The position numbers and the translations under genes are program-made. Below, in pieces: positions 35,420-49,000 of a stretch of 64,000 nucleotides of DNA. The DNA is from Paenibacillus sp. FSL H7-0357 (GTDB lineage Bacteria > Bacillota > Bacilli > Paenibacillales > Paenibacillaceae). Under the pieces are notes generated by a model, which did not search any database, had not been told where the DNA came from, and saw only the letters and a program-made list of their open reading frames with translations. Position 1 is the stretch's first letter; the number at the start of each line of letters is the position of its first letter. The stretch lies in assembly GCF_000758525.1 (NCBI RefSeq), contig NZ_CP009241.1:6386001-6450000 (forward strand), in the 5' to 3' direction.

Positions 35420-36343
35420 TTAATCCTCCTTCCTGAACATACCGGTCAGCGTTAATTGCACCAGACTCACCAGCAGCGTAATGGCCAGCAGGGTGATGCC
35501 AATGGCCGAACCGAAACCGAGATTGAAATATTGAAAGCCCTGCTGATAAATATAGCCGACAATGGTTAAGCCAATATTCTGCGGAGACGGTTTGCCTGCC
35601 CACAGCATATAGCTCTCCGTGAACATGGAATAGCCGCCGTAGATGGTGATCGTCACAACATAAATCGTGATCGGCTTCAGCAAAGGAACAGTGATCCGGA
35701 TGAATTTGCGCATCGTACCCGCGCCGTCAATCTCGGCCGCTTCATACAATTCTCCGGGAATGCTCTGCAGTGCGGACAGGAAATACAAAATATTAATCCC
35801 GATCCAGCGCCAGCCGGCAAGCACCAGAAGCGCAAACATCCCCAGGCTGGAGCTGTACAGCCAGCGCTGGCTGGGGATTCCAAAGGCATGCAGCACGGTA
35901 TTCATCAATGCGCCGTCCAGTTCGCCGAAGATCAGACGGAAGATTACACCAGCTACAACTACAGAAGTAAGCGCCGGGATGAACAGAGTAGATCTGAAAA
36001 AATTGCTGAACAGCATTTTCTTGGAATTCAGGAATACGGCGAGCACCATCGGTACGGGAATCAGCAACAGCAGCGTCCAGATCGTATAACGGCTGCTGTT
36101 GTAGAGTGCTGCACCGAAATCCTCATTCCACAGGCCGCGGTAGTTCTCCAGCCCGACAAAGGATACCTCCCCCGGGAGAACCTCCTGAAAGCTCATCACC
36201 CCGGCATTGATTAGAGGATAGGCAAAAAAGACAGCAAAGGACAATAGAAACGGCAGCACAAACACATAGGGTGCTATTTTTTGCGAATTGCCCAGTCGGT
36301 AACCTCGCTTGACGTTATGGCCGAGCTCTCTTTGTATCTGCAT
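35420..36343 (-). CDS. Carbohydrate ABC permease, MalF/UgpA type
   Basis: A 307-residue CUT1 permease with six helices: APYVFVLPFLLSFAVFFAYPLINAGVMSFQEV, SSRYTIWTLLLLIPVPMVLAVFLNSKK, the EAA loop LYEAAEIDGAGTMRKFIRITVPLLKPITIY and a C-terminal GFGSAIGITLLAITLLVSLVQLTLTGMFRKED. Start after GTGGAGG. It is co-transcribed downstream of the binding protein and nearly fused to the MalG-type gene, so both channel halves should be made in equal amounts. No ATPase accompanies them. Confidence 0.9.
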   Translation of the reverse strand: MQIQRELGHNVKRGYRLGNSQKIAPYVFVLPFLLSFAVFFAYPLINAGVMSFQEVLPGEVSFVGLENYRGLWNEDFGAALYNSSRYTIWTLLLLIPVPMVLAVFLNSKKMLFSNFFRSTLFIPALTSVVVAGVIFRLIFGELDGALMNTVLHAFGIPSQRWLYSSSLGMFALLVLAGWRWIGINILYFLSALQSIPGELYEAAEIDGAGTMRKFIRITVPLLKPITIYVVTITIYGGYSMFTESYMLWAGKPSPQNIGLTIVGYIYQQGFQYFNLGFGSAIGITLLAITLLVSLVQLTLTGMFRKED

Positions 36344-36403
36344 AACGATGCCTCCACTCTATTTCAAAATGTAGCGGAATATAAAGACGGGCGGGCTGAC
36401 AGC

Positions 36404-36473
36404 GGAAGTCCCGGCAAGCCTGTTGCCGCAGCAGGGGCATACTCCCTGCTGCCCTGTCACAGCCAGGACTTCC
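36404..36473 (-). other. Nested intercistronic hairpin after binding-protein gene
   Basis: Outer stem GGAAGTCC / GGACTTCC encloses GCAGCAGGG / CCCTGCTGC. No T-run follows. It occupies the same place, between binding protein and permeases, as the hairpin at 17528-17558. Confidence 0.6.
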
Positions 36474-36490
36474 CTCCATCAGCCTCCCCG

Positions 36491-37852
36491 TTATTTCAAG
36501 CTGGCCTGCACATCCTTGAGCACTTGTGCCGGGTCCTTCATGTTGATGAAGATTTCCGGCATCGCCTTGTTGCGGACCGCATCGAACACCTCCGGCGACT
36601 TCTCGCGGATATGGACCGGAGCAATTTCATCCTTGACGCTGAGCAGCGTATCAAAGATATCCGTGCCGAAATAATCGGTGAACTTATTGGATTCCTTCAT
36701 GGCCGGATCACTCCATACATCCGTACGGATCGGATCGAATCCGAGCTGCTTCCAGACCTGAAGATTGCCTTCCTTGGACAGTTTGGCGTAAGCCAGGAAT
36801 TCCTTGATCAGGTCCGGATTTTTGGCCTGATTGGTAATGGAAGTGGCCGTTCCGCCCATGCCTGCCGAACGGTTGCCGCCTTCCTCCCAGGCCGGCATCG
36901 GCCGGATGATGATTTTGCCTTTCAGATCAGGGATATGGTCGGTGAAACGGTTCATGAACCAGAAAGGCATAAAGACCGACGCCGCGCTGCCCGAATCCAT
37001 ATAGCCGAAGTATTCCTCCGTATCATGGCCTGCTCCCGGCGCAGCCGCCGCCACACCTTCCTTCACCAGCTTCTGGAAGAATTCCATAGTCTTCACATTG
37101 ACTGGTGTGTCCACAGTAACATTGCCGTCAGCGTCCACCTGATCTGAACCCTGCTGGCTGATGGCAGGCCACCAGGACCAGTTACCGTTGCCTTCGAAGG
37201 TGATCATTGGTTTGCCGGTTTTCTCCAATACCTGCTTGCCTGCCGTCTCGAACTCGGCCCAGGTCTTGATGTTATCCGGGTTCACTCCAGCCTTATCAAG
37301 CATTTCCTTGTTGTAATACATGACGGTCGCACCTACATGATAATCAATGCCGTAATACGTATTATCCTTGCTGTAAATCTCGACTCTGGATTTCACAATG
37401 TTGCCAAGCTCCGGCTCCACGATATCGTTCAGAGATACGAGCTGCGGTGTGCCCTTCATAAAGTTCGGGAATTTGCTCTGCTCGATATCTACCAGATCCG
37501 GTGCGCCTACACCTGATTGCAGCGCTACCAGCAGCTTGGTGTGCATGTCGTCATAAGGAATGGTCGTTGCCTCCAGCTCAATTGCCTTGTCCGGATGGCT
37601 CTCATTCCAGCTTGCCGCCATGCTCTCATAGAATTTCTGGTGTGCATCGACAAAGGTCCAGAACACCACCTTTTGCGCTTCCCCTCCGGTATTTTCTTTC
37701 TGACTGCCCTCGCTCTTCTTGCTGTTGCTGTTGTCCTGCGCCGGTTGATTGGACGGAGATGTCTCTTTATTTCCGTTCCCTCCGCCGCAGCCGCTGAGCC
37801 CCATGACCAGAATCAACAATAATACCGTCGTGCAAAAAAATGCTTTTTTCAT
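36491..37852 (-). CDS. Sugar-binding lipoprotein of the arabino-oligosaccharide importer
   Basis: A 453-residue family-1 solute-binding protein (MalE/UgpB type). Lipobox LSGC (about Cys 22), then a G/N/S/K-rich tether. The mature domain starts KVVFWTFVDAHQKFYESMAASWNESHPDKAIEL and includes GAPDLVDIEQSKFPNFM, YYGIDYHVGATVMYYNKEMLDKAGVNPDNIKTWAEFE and the hinge sequence YFGYMDSGSAASVFMPFW. It lacks the DPDGNGK calcium loop of the three LipO-like proteins, so it belongs to another subfamily. It is the first gene of the cluster II operon and divergent from an AraC/cupin regulator, which probably controls it. Confidence 0.9.
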   Translation of the reverse strand: MKKAFFCTTVLLLILVMGLSGCGGGNGNKETSPSNQPAQDNSNSKKSEGSQKENTGGEAQKVVFWTFVDAHQKFYESMAASWNESHPDKAIELEATTIPYDDMHTKLLVALQSGVGAPDLVDIEQSKFPNFMKGTPQLVSLNDIVEPELGNIVKSRVEIYSKDNTYYGIDYHVGATVMYYNKEMLDKAGVNPDNIKTWAEFETAGKQVLEKTGKPMITFEGNGNWSWWPAISQQGSDQVDADGNVTVDTPVNVKTMEFFQKLVKEGVAAAAPGAGHDTEEYFGYMDSGSAASVFMPFWFMNRFTDHIPDLKGKIIIRPMPAWEEGGNRSAGMGGTATSITNQAKNPDLIKEFLAYAKLSKEGNLQVWKQLGFDPIRTDVWSDPAMKESNKFTDYFGTDIFDTLLSVKDEIAPVHIREKSPEVFDAVRNKAMPEIFINMKDPAQVLKDVQASLK

Positions 37853-37925
37853 TCAACTTCCTCCTTGAATGATTTATACTTAGCCCAGTTAAGGGGATAA
37901 GCCTGTTATACAATTCCAACCTTCA

Positions 37926-37939
37926 AGTAAGCGCTTTAT
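37926..37939. promoter_or_regulatory. Candidate CcpA (cre) site
   Basis: AGTAAGCGCTTTAT contains the cre-like core AAGCGCTTT. On the minus strand it overlaps the expected -35 region of the cluster II operon (candidate -10 TATAAC near 37906-37911). The outer positions match the cre consensus poorly. Confidence 0.4.
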
Positions 37940-37944
37940 TTATA

Positions 37945-37963
37945 ATAATACATGTTGTATTAT
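37945..37963. promoter_or_regulatory. Perfect dyad in divergent promoter region
   Basis: ATAATACA-TGT-TGTATTAT (8-bp arms), between the cluster II operon and the divergent AraC/cupin regulator. Candidate binding site for that regulator or for a dimeric repressor. Confidence 0.4.
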
Positions 37964-38026
37964 GAAAAAAAACAAACGAATTCAACCTCATTTTTCACCA
38001 TTTCAACCTGCTTGGAGGAATTTTAT

Positions 38027-40467
<2,441 letters not shown>

Positions 40468-40607
40468 TTATGAAGCAAGCGTCTGCTTTTCTATTTTACT
40501 TGCACTTCCACTGCTATTAATACCAGGATATTGAATCTGTTTTTATAAATTCTCAACCTTTAGGAAGCATAAATAAGAGACAGGCAGCAGACCCTACAAC
40601 GACAAAA

Positions 40608-40640
40608 AAACCTTGAAAGGCATTTCGCCAATCAAGGTTT
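40608..40640 (-). terminator. Terminator after the DUF6199-like gene
   Basis: Stem AAACCTTGA / TCAAGGTTT with inner GGC / GCC and a run of seven T on the minus strand. Confidence 0.85.
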
Positions 40641-40647
40641 ACTGTAT

Positions 40648-40872
40648 TTACAGCAACGGTAAGATTCCTAATATCGTAAAAAGCGCACCCACACTTATGG
40701 CAATGGTTCCGGAAAATTTAACCGATTCCAGATAGGAGTCGCTGGGATCGGAATCCCCTTTCACTTTCCATCCCACATTCATCCGCCATCCGCTTGCCGG
40801 ATTCTTACGGATATATATCCCGAACGCTACAGTGGTGAGTCCGAGTATCATGATGACAATTCCGGTAATCAT
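40648..40872 (-). CDS. DUF6199-like small membrane protein
   Basis: A 74-residue protein with two membrane helices (about 3-20 and 52-72) around a short soluble loop, IRKNPASGWRMNVGWKVKGDSDPSDSYLESVKF. The NP..GWR.N.GWKVKGD.EPSD pattern matches small DUF6199-type proteins of Bacillales as I remember them. No function is known. It lies 71 nt after the kimA stop on the same strand with no terminator between, so read-through from kimA is likely. The start has a modest site (AAAAGGGG). Confidence 0.75.
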   Translation of the reverse strand: MITGIVIMILGLTTVAFGIYIRKNPASGWRMNVGWKVKGDSDPSDSYLESVKFSGTIAISVGALFTILGILPLL

Positions 40873-40943
40873 ATGATCAGCCCCTTTTAAAATTATACGG
40901 GCATACCCGGAATTTGTTTCTTTAAATCCCTTTTTTCGGAATG

Positions 40944-42767
40944 CTATTTTTTCAAATGATAAGGCACTGTAGTTATGATAACGTTCCTGCGGTAAAGCAA
41001 ATGTGCGCGGATCAGCAGGCTGGACTGATTATGCAGGATGTTGTGCCAGCCCTTCTTCGGGATAAACTGCGGTACAATCACGGTCACCTGGTAATTCGAT
41101 TCACTCGCCTTGCGCTGCACGGTGTCGATAAATTTGGTCAGCGGATGAATGATGCTGCGGTAAGGCGAATACAGCGTCACCAGCCTCACTTCAGGATGGA
41201 ATTTCTTCCACTTCTCTTCGAATATCGCATCATCCTCCCGCTCGAAAGGAACGTGGACGGCAATAATCTGTTCGGCGGACAGTGACTTGGCATAACGCAG
41301 CGAATTCTCCACCACATGCGTAATTCCGGCAACCGGAAGGATGATAATATTCCCCTCAATCGCCAGAGGCGGTTCGCAGGTCGTAATCCGCAGCTGATCG
41401 GCCACCGCTTCATAGTGCTTACGGATTCGGTAAAAGAGCAGGATAATCAGCGGCAAAAAGATCAGCACTGGCCACACCTGCGTAAATTTAGTCATGAAAA
41501 ACATCATCGTGACGACGAAGCTGATGACTGCCCCGGTTGTGTTGATAATCAGCTTAGGGATCCAGCCTTCCGGCTTCTGGCGGATCCATTTGATCATCAT
41601 GCCGGTCTGTGAGAGGGTGAAGGGAATAAATACGCCCACCGCATACAGCGGAATCAGATGTTCAGTACGGCCTTCAAAAGCAATGATCAGAATAATGGAC
41701 AATACGCCAAGACTGACAATCCCGTTGGAATACCCCAGCCGGTCGCCGCGGACCGTGAACATTCTCGGAATGAATTTATCCTTGGCCAGATTGACCGCAA
41801 GCAGCGGAAAAGCCGAATATCCGGTATTGGCCGCCAGAACCAGAATCAAGGCCGTTGTGCCTTGCACAAAGAAATACATAAAGTTCCGGCCAAAGACCTG
41901 CTCGGCAATTTGCGAGACCACCGTAACCTCTTCACTAGGGATGATCCCGTAATAATAAGCCAAGAGCACAATTCCGGAAAACAGGACCGCAAGTAAGATC
42001 CCCATCGCCGCCAAGGTTTTGGCCGCATTGTTCGGTGCCGGAGCCTTGAAGTTAGGAATGGCATTGGAAATGGCCTCCACTCCCGTCAGCGCCGAGCTCC
42101 CGGAGGAAAATGCCTTCAGGAGCAGAAACAGGCTGATCCCGGCTACCGGTGTACCGATGGGGGTATGCAGTTCAGCAGGCACTCGACCTGTTAAAACGTT
42201 GAACAGACCAAGTCCGATCATAATAAACAATGCAAGAACAAATAAGTAGACCGGATAAGCAAGGAAGGAGGCCGATTCTGTAACCCCCCGCAAATTCAGC
42301 GTCGTAATCAGCAGGACAAATACAACGGCAATAATTACATTATACGGATGCAAGCTTGGAAAAGCTGAAGTAATCGCGTCAGTACCGGCGGATACACTCA
42401 CCGCAACCGTCAATATATAGTCGACCAATAGCGAGCCGCCGGCGATCAGGCCGGGATACTTCCCGAGGTTTTCCTTGGAAACGACGTAGGCTCCGCCGCC
42501 GTGAGGATAAGCATAAATAATTTGCCGGTAAGATAAAATCAGGGCCGTCAGCAGCACCAAAACACCGATGGCAATCGGGATGGAATACCAGAAGGCTGCT
42601 GCACTAATGGTGATCAGAACCAGCAGGATTTGTTCAGGACCATAAGCGACAGAGGATAAAGCATCCGAAGATAAAATAGCCAGCGCTTTGGTTTTGTTCA
42701 GTTTTTGGTCGCCCAGTTGATCCGACTTAAGCGGACGTCCAATCAGCAATCTTTTTACCGAAGACAT
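40944..42767 (-). CDS. kimA: KimA-type potassium importer (APC superfamily)
   Basis: A protein of about 607 residues resembling B. subtilis KimA (YdaO), the high-affinity K+/H+ symporter inhibited by cyclic di-AMP. Twelve membrane helices carry family motifs SSDALSSVAYGPEQILLVL, YPHGGGAYVVSKENLG, FSSGSSALTGVEAISNAIPNFK and ILVLAANTGYSAFPLLAVNLAKDKFIPRMF. The C-terminal cytoplasmic domain (about 455-607; NIIILPVAGITHVVENSLRYAKSL) is the universal-stress-like domain. The frame opens with GTG at 42785, but the second of two adjacent ATGs (42767) has GAGG at proper distance. The ydaO riboswitch that precedes kimA in B. subtilis is not recognisable here. Confidence 0.88.
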   Translation of the reverse strand: MSSVKRLLIGRPLKSDQLGDQKLNKTKALAILSSDALSSVAYGPEQILLVLITISAAAFWYSIPIAIGVLVLLTALILSYRQIIYAYPHGGGAYVVSKENLGKYPGLIAGGSLLVDYILTVAVSVSAGTDAITSAFPSLHPYNVIIAVVFVLLITTLNLRGVTESASFLAYPVYLFVLALFIMIGLGLFNVLTGRVPAELHTPIGTPVAGISLFLLLKAFSSGSSALTGVEAISNAIPNFKAPAPNNAAKTLAAMGILLAVLFSGIVLLAYYYGIIPSEEVTVVSQIAEQVFGRNFMYFFVQGTTALILVLAANTGYSAFPLLAVNLAKDKFIPRMFTVRGDRLGYSNGIVSLGVLSIILIIAFEGRTEHLIPLYAVGVFIPFTLSQTGMMIKWIRQKPEGWIPKLIINTTGAVISFVVTMMFFMTKFTQVWPVLIFLPLIILLFYRIRKHYEAVADQLRITTCEPPLAIEGNIIILPVAGITHVVENSLRYAKSLSAEQIIAVHVPFEREDDAIFEEKWKKFHPEVRLVTLYSPYRSIIHPLTKFIDTVQRKASESNYQVTVIVPQFIPKKGWHNILHNQSSLLIRAHLLYRRNVIITTVPYHLKK

Positions 42768-42894
42768 CATCAGCCTCACCCGCACTTTTTTAATGTTATA
42801 TTACCCTTGGAAGTAAATAATAATCTGAGTCCGACCGAAGTATAAATTACCTTATTGCTTAAAGTATATCTTGATCGGTACAATTCATCCCATA

Positions 42895-42923
42895 AATATA
42901 CATTTCAGCGACGGATTGCGCAA
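42895..42923 (-). promoter_or_regulatory. Candidate promoter of kimA
   Basis: On the minus strand TTGCGC, a 17-nt spacer and TATATT, about 130 nt before the start codon. Confidence 0.4.
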
Positions 42924-42962
42924 TAGATTTAATTATGACTATCTCTGGACACCCAAAAACAA

Positions 42963-43006
42963 TCAGCCTGAACCGGCTGCTCGTTATGAGCTGCGGTTCA
43001 GGCTGA
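42963..43006 (-). terminator. Terminator of the cluster III operon
   Basis: Stem TCAGCCTGAACCG / CGGTTCAGGCTGA followed by TTGTTTTT on the minus strand, 30 nt past the stop of the lyase/esterase gene. Confidence 0.9.
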
Positions 43007-43036
43007 CTGGTGGATGACAACGGATTGCTTAAGAAA

Positions 43037-46000
43037 TTACGGTCTTAACAGGAACAAATGCTGTACAATAACTGCCGCCTGCGCCCGGGAAGCCTGCGCT
43101 TTAGGCGCATAGCTGTTATTGCCTACGCCTTGAATGATTCCCGCTCCGCTCATGCCTTGAACTGCCGCCAGTGCGTATTCGGAAATGTTGGACGCATCCT
43201 TGTATGCAGCGGTTTGGCCCGAGCCCTGAAGCGGCAGATAGGCCTGCCGGGCTGCGCGGAATGCAATCAGCGCCATTTCCTCACGGGTGATGGGTGCGTC
43301 CGCACCAAAGGTTCCGTCCGGTCTGCCCAGTACGATGCCCAGCTGCTGGGCTGCCGCAACGGAACTGTAATACCAGTCATCCGGTGCAGCATCGGTGAAG
43401 GTGCTTGCCGCTTCGCTATCGTCCAAATCTAGCGCCAGCATCAGCATCTTCAGGAACTCTGCCCGGGTTACCTTCAAGCTGGGCCCGAAAGTATGGGTAT
43501 CCGTCCCCTCAAGGATTCCCCTGACGGCAAGTGCCTCAATACTGCCCTTCGCCCATTCCATTCCGGCAATATCGCCAAAGATACTCTCTGCATAACCTGC
43601 AGCATATTTACTGAAATGCGCCGGACTGAAGTCCACTTTACCGGTCAGCAGGTTGTATTTGGAATTTCTGATGACCTCCGCCTGACCCTTATCAAGGATA
43701 TGATAAATGACTATTTTCTCGGCTGCAGCTGCAGCCGGACGGTCGTAGTTCAGCGATACCTTCAGGCCGCCGTCAAATTGCTTCACCGGCTGCCCGTCAA
43801 CGGAGAAGCCCAGTTCATAGATATTGCCAAGGTTACCCTGAACCGTAATCTGTTCACTGCCTGATTTGGCAACAGTAAATGTAAGGCTTGAGGAAGCTGA
43901 TCCGGCTGCCCGCCGAATAAGTTCCGCATCCAGCCGGAAGCTGGACAGTCCCAAGTCTATCTCCACCGTCCGGACTCTCCCGGAGACGGCTTGAACCATT
44001 ACCTGCGCTGGCAGCGTCAGCTGGACGGCAGTGGTATCCGCAGGGGAGCGCACTTCAATCCGGAGTGTATCCGTCTGAACGGCTTCCACCGCCTTTGTGA
44101 TCGTTATTGCGGATAGCTCTGCCGTGACTTTTCCATTCACATTTGCTGCCAGGGAGACTGTAATTCCATTGACACCCGCTGTAATTTGCGGCTGTTTGCC
44201 GGTTGTCACGATAGACGGCAGATTTCCGCCCGGTTGCGGGGGCTGGTTACCATCCTTGATCTCCAGATTCATCGTCCCCGCAACGCCCGGACTCTCACCA
44301 GAAGCTGCCTTCACGGTGATCTTTCCGGCAGCTATTGCAGTGACCAGACCCGTTTCCGTAATGGTTGCCCTGACCGTAGAGGAACCGTCGGCATTATACA
44401 CGGACCACGTAACCGTAGTACCGGTGGTGCCTACGGGCAGGACAGCCGCATGCATTTGCAGCTTTTGCCCGGTCTGCAGTACACTCACGTTGCCTGCAGA
44501 AGTGACGTTTATTTGGGTAGCAACTTTAGGAATGACCCGGATAACAGCCTGCGCTTCATGCTTAATCGGGAAATTCAGGATCCCATTCGACCCGCTGAAA
44601 GCAGCGAATTTCAGCGGCACTGAAATTTCAGCTGCCGTCTCCTTGGCCCGGAAGCTGATTTCGATAAATTCCCTGGCGTCGGTCAGAGCAACTCCTTCCG
44701 CTGCTGCTGCACTGACGCTGAGTTGCCCCGGATGATCTGCGGAGACAGGACTAAGCGTAATCCCCTCAACGAGACTCCGGGCGGAGATAAATTCTATCCC
44801 GGCCGCAGCATAATCCAGCGTAAAGTCCGCGGAGTATACCGACCTGTAGACGGAATCAGTAACATTGGCAATACCGACCCGGTAGGCAAATTCCTGCCCG
44901 GGCGACACGGTGACAGGCCCGTTCAGTGTCGCCGAAGGCAACCCGGCTGCAACTTCCTCCTGCCCGCTGATTACCACCTCCAGACTGCCGCTGATCCGGC
45001 TGCCGTCGAGCGCAGCCGCGGTCACTAGAACGGTCCCGTTTGCTTTTGCCGCAAGTAGCCCGTTTTCATCAATGGAGGCCTTAGGGGTAGAAGTCATTCC
45101 GTCAGGCTCCGTCACGGTCCAGTGCACATTGCGGTTGGCCGCATTCTCCGGAAGCACAACTGCCTGAAGCTGAAGAACGCCTTTATCCGTTTCGATCGTC
45201 TTCCTGCCCTCTTCACCACTTACAGTAATGGAAGAGACCTTCTCTCCTGGCACTTGTGATTGGCTCAAGAGGCGCATCGGCGGCTGAGGATTCCAGCCGT
45301 CGCTGCCGGCCAGCACAGCCTGAACGGTAATGGCCTGCGCCTCTTCTGCCGTTAATTGCTTGGACCAGCTGTAGCGTGCGGCTGCGTTGGCCCCCTCCCC
45401 ATAGCTCATATACTCGGAGAAACGTGCCGTCCGGGAACGGCCTTCATACCATTCATGCCAGCCGCTTGGCTTGATGTGGGCTCCCATATCTGTATTGATG
45501 AAGGTGGAGCTGCCATAGTCTCTCCACGGTCTGCCCAAGTCCACGCTTCCAGCGGCCACCCCTTCACCGGCAGTCAGGCGGTTATTCAGGAATACATATC
45601 CCGGTTTACCCGCTTCCGTGGAAGGAGCAGTTACATAGCCGGCGCCCGCGCTTTGAATGACATTGTTCTCGAACACTGCAGCGGCGTTGCCGAAGATAAA
45701 ATCCACAGTCCCTTCAATATGGCTGTCCACGAAATAAGCTCTTCCTTTATCTGCGAACAGCGTATCCTGATATCCGAGCAGCTTGACGTTGCGGTATACG
45801 CCCCGGTCCCCTTCGGCATATAGGGCTACAGCCTGCCCGGCAGTCCGGCCAGCACTGTTCTGAACCGTCATATTCACCAGCGTGAAATCTGTTGCCGCCA
45901 CTTTAAGCGTATAACTGCCGCTGGTGCCCATTTCTTTGCCGTCCGGCCCTATCGTCTTGGCCGAGTCTGCGTTGACGAGCAAGGTGCCTTCCCGGCTTTC

Positions 46001-49000
46001 GCCGATGATGCGCAGATTCTTCTTGCCTGCCGGCACCAGCACCTTCTCTGGATACGTTCCGTTCTTCACCTTGATGATCGTCGTGAGCGTGCTGTTATCA
46101 GGTGAAGCCAGGATTGCTTCGTTGAGTGTCTTGTAATCTCCCGCTCCGCTCTGATCGACTACCATGACCGGGGCCGGAACCGCACTGACTGCCATGGACG
46201 GAAGACTAGCCGCGCCTCCGCTGCCGTCAACGGCGATTACCGCATAATCATAAACGGTTCCATTTGCCAGTCCGGTATCGGTATACGCTGCTTCACCGAT
46301 CCCTTCAGCAACGACCCTATAGTCGCCGCCAGTCTCCGAACGGATAATCCGGTAGCTGCTGTTGCCTGCAGATGCAGTCCAGCTCAGCTTCACTTCCCCG
46401 TTGCCAGGTTCAGCTGTAACCCCTTGAGGAATACCGGGCTGGCCGGCGTTCTGGAACGGAACCGTTCCGGCAACATCCGATGCCAGCCCGCTGCGGGTGC
46501 CTGCGGCGGCGGCCACCTTGTAATAATATGGCGTACCATTCGCCAGTCCGGTATCGTCATAGCTGGTGCCGCTGATCTCCGCAGCGAGCAATTCATATGG
46601 GCCTTCCGGCGACAATGCCCGTGTTACTCTATAGCTGTCCGCGTCCCCGACGGCCGTCCAGTTCACCTTAACGGCACTATCACCGGCCTGGACGGTTACT
46701 TCAGGCGTTGCCAAGGCCGTGAGCGGCTGTGCTTCCACAGGCAGTGAGTCCTCACCCTCCCCGGCAACATTGACTGCTGAGATGACAAAACGGTAAGTTT
46801 GCCCGTTGGTTAACCCCCCGATGCGGTAAGCGGTATCCGTGAGGCCCTCCGCCACCGGTTCATAGCGGTCCGCTGCTGCATTCCATTGCTTGACGGTATA
46901 GCTTTCCGCATATTTCACCGCATTCCAGCTCAGCTCTAGCTGGGCATTCCGGCTTACCGCCGCAAGCTGCTCCGGCGCGGGCAATTTCACTGCCGAAGCG
47001 GAAGGAGTTATGCTGATTTCATTGGAGTTGCCCGATTCACCGGAGAGAGCCACGGCAGTAATAACGTAATAATACGTGGTTTCATTGGTGAGCTCTTTAT
47101 CCACATAGGAAGTCTCCGTAATGGCACTGGCAGCCGTATCATAGGGGCCGCCGGCTGTAAGTGCCCGTTTAACATTATAGGAGGCCGCCCCTTCAAGTGC
47201 AGGCCATTTCAGCTGCGCTGCTCCGTTGCCGGGAAGACCGGTTAACCCGAGCGGCGTTGCGACTGGCTCCACGTAAACCTTCAGATTATCCAGATAATAA
47301 TTGCCGGAACCGCCGCCCGGTGTTTTGGACAGGATCCGCCCAATACCATATCCCGCAAAATTTGTGGTGGTAAACGGAAAAGAGCCTGCAAGCTGGTTGT
47401 CGATATAGACCTCGACTTCATCACCCTGCACATCCACCTTCAGCTTCAGGTTATACCACTGGTTCAGTGCGTAGGCGCTCATCAGCTGATGGTATTGGCT
47501 GCTCCCCCTGCTCATCGTCAGTGTGTATTTGCCCGCTGCGGCCGGAAGCGTCGGTTTGCGGCTCTCAATGGAGAACGCGGTTTTGCTTCCATCCGCACTC
47601 TGGGCCTGCAGGAACACTGAAGTGCCCGATTCCGCAGCGAACATAAAATCGGTATCGATCACCAGCGCACCTGTCATTGGCGTGAACTTGCGGATAAACT
47701 GCACATTGCCGTTCGCGGAATCATACACATTCAGCACTTGTGCCGACGTGTTTCCCTTGCTTCCGGATGGTGTGGCAGAAACAACCACTTTTTGCGCATC
47801 GGTCTGTGGATTCGGAGATACCTCATAATACTCGGGCGTGGTGCCCGCAGCCACCCGCTCGAAATCCTCATCCACATAATAGATATTGCCCGCTTCAGCC
47901 TTAGGCTCGGCACTCGCCTCGTCCGAATCGAAGCTTTCACCGAATTCGTTCACGGCACTGACCGTATAATAGTAGGTTTTTCCCGGACTTACATCAAGAT
48001 CGGTATAGAGGTTGCCTGTGTTGTCTTTGTTTACCAGCGTATAGGGCCCGCCCGAAACCTCACTTCGTTTAATGCTGTAGGTCTTGGCAAAAGGGACCGG
48101 CTCCCATTTCAGCTCCACCTTCTTGCTGCCTCCCGCAGCTATAAGTCCAAGGGGTGTTGCCGGGAACTTATCGTCAAGGGTTTTCAGTTCCACACCGCTG
48201 AAGCGGGAGATATTATAGCGGTTAACTTCGTTATCCGCCTTGGCAGCATCGGCGGCAAGACCCATATAAACCGTCTCTTTCAGCCCAAGGTTCACTGTGC
48301 CCACCTTGCTCCATGCCACCTTATCCGGCGAGACCAGCCCTGTCACTTCGTCGCCAAGCCGGACCAGCTTCACCCAATAAGGGGTGGTGATAAAACTATC
48401 AGGTTCCGTCCTAACTACCTTGGCCCCTGTTACGGAGCGGGTAATTAGAACTCCTTTTTTGCCATATTTCACATAAGGAATCGCCATCATAGCCATCTTG
48501 GCATCAGGCTGCAGGCTGTCGCGGATCATCACTCCCACTTTCGCATCATCATCTGTCGCCGTTACAGAATCAATCTTGGCAATCAGTTCTCCGTTGCCCT
48601 CCAGGGTCTGATAGGCAAAGTGGAAGTTATCCTCCGTTTTGACACTCTCCGAGGCGGCACCTACCAGCCCCGCTGATTTGACGGTGACCTGCCCGGTCTC
48701 TGCATTAACCGAGGTATGTCCGGCAATACCCGGATTTCCGATATCCGCTGGTGTCCATGGACCGGTACTGCCTGAGGCATTGACATGAACTGCAACATTG
48801 TCCGACTGTATCTTAAGGCCTTTGTTGTCGGTAGCCTGAACAACGAGATAATAAGTTCCGTCCTGCACATTTTTCCATTCGAAGCGGTAAGGTGCTGTGG
48901 CAGCTTCTCCCTGCTTCACACCATTTACGATAAATTCAACCTTGGCTATCCCGTCTTTGTCGCTCGCGGAAGCCGTTAAGGTTACATCACTGCCCGCCTC

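Noticed and set aside
42786..43036. ydaO-type cyclic di-AMP riboswitch upstream of kimA
   Set aside because: Expected in analogy to B. subtilis, but I could not find its conserved stems or sequence; only a candidate promoter and AT-rich leader are visible.
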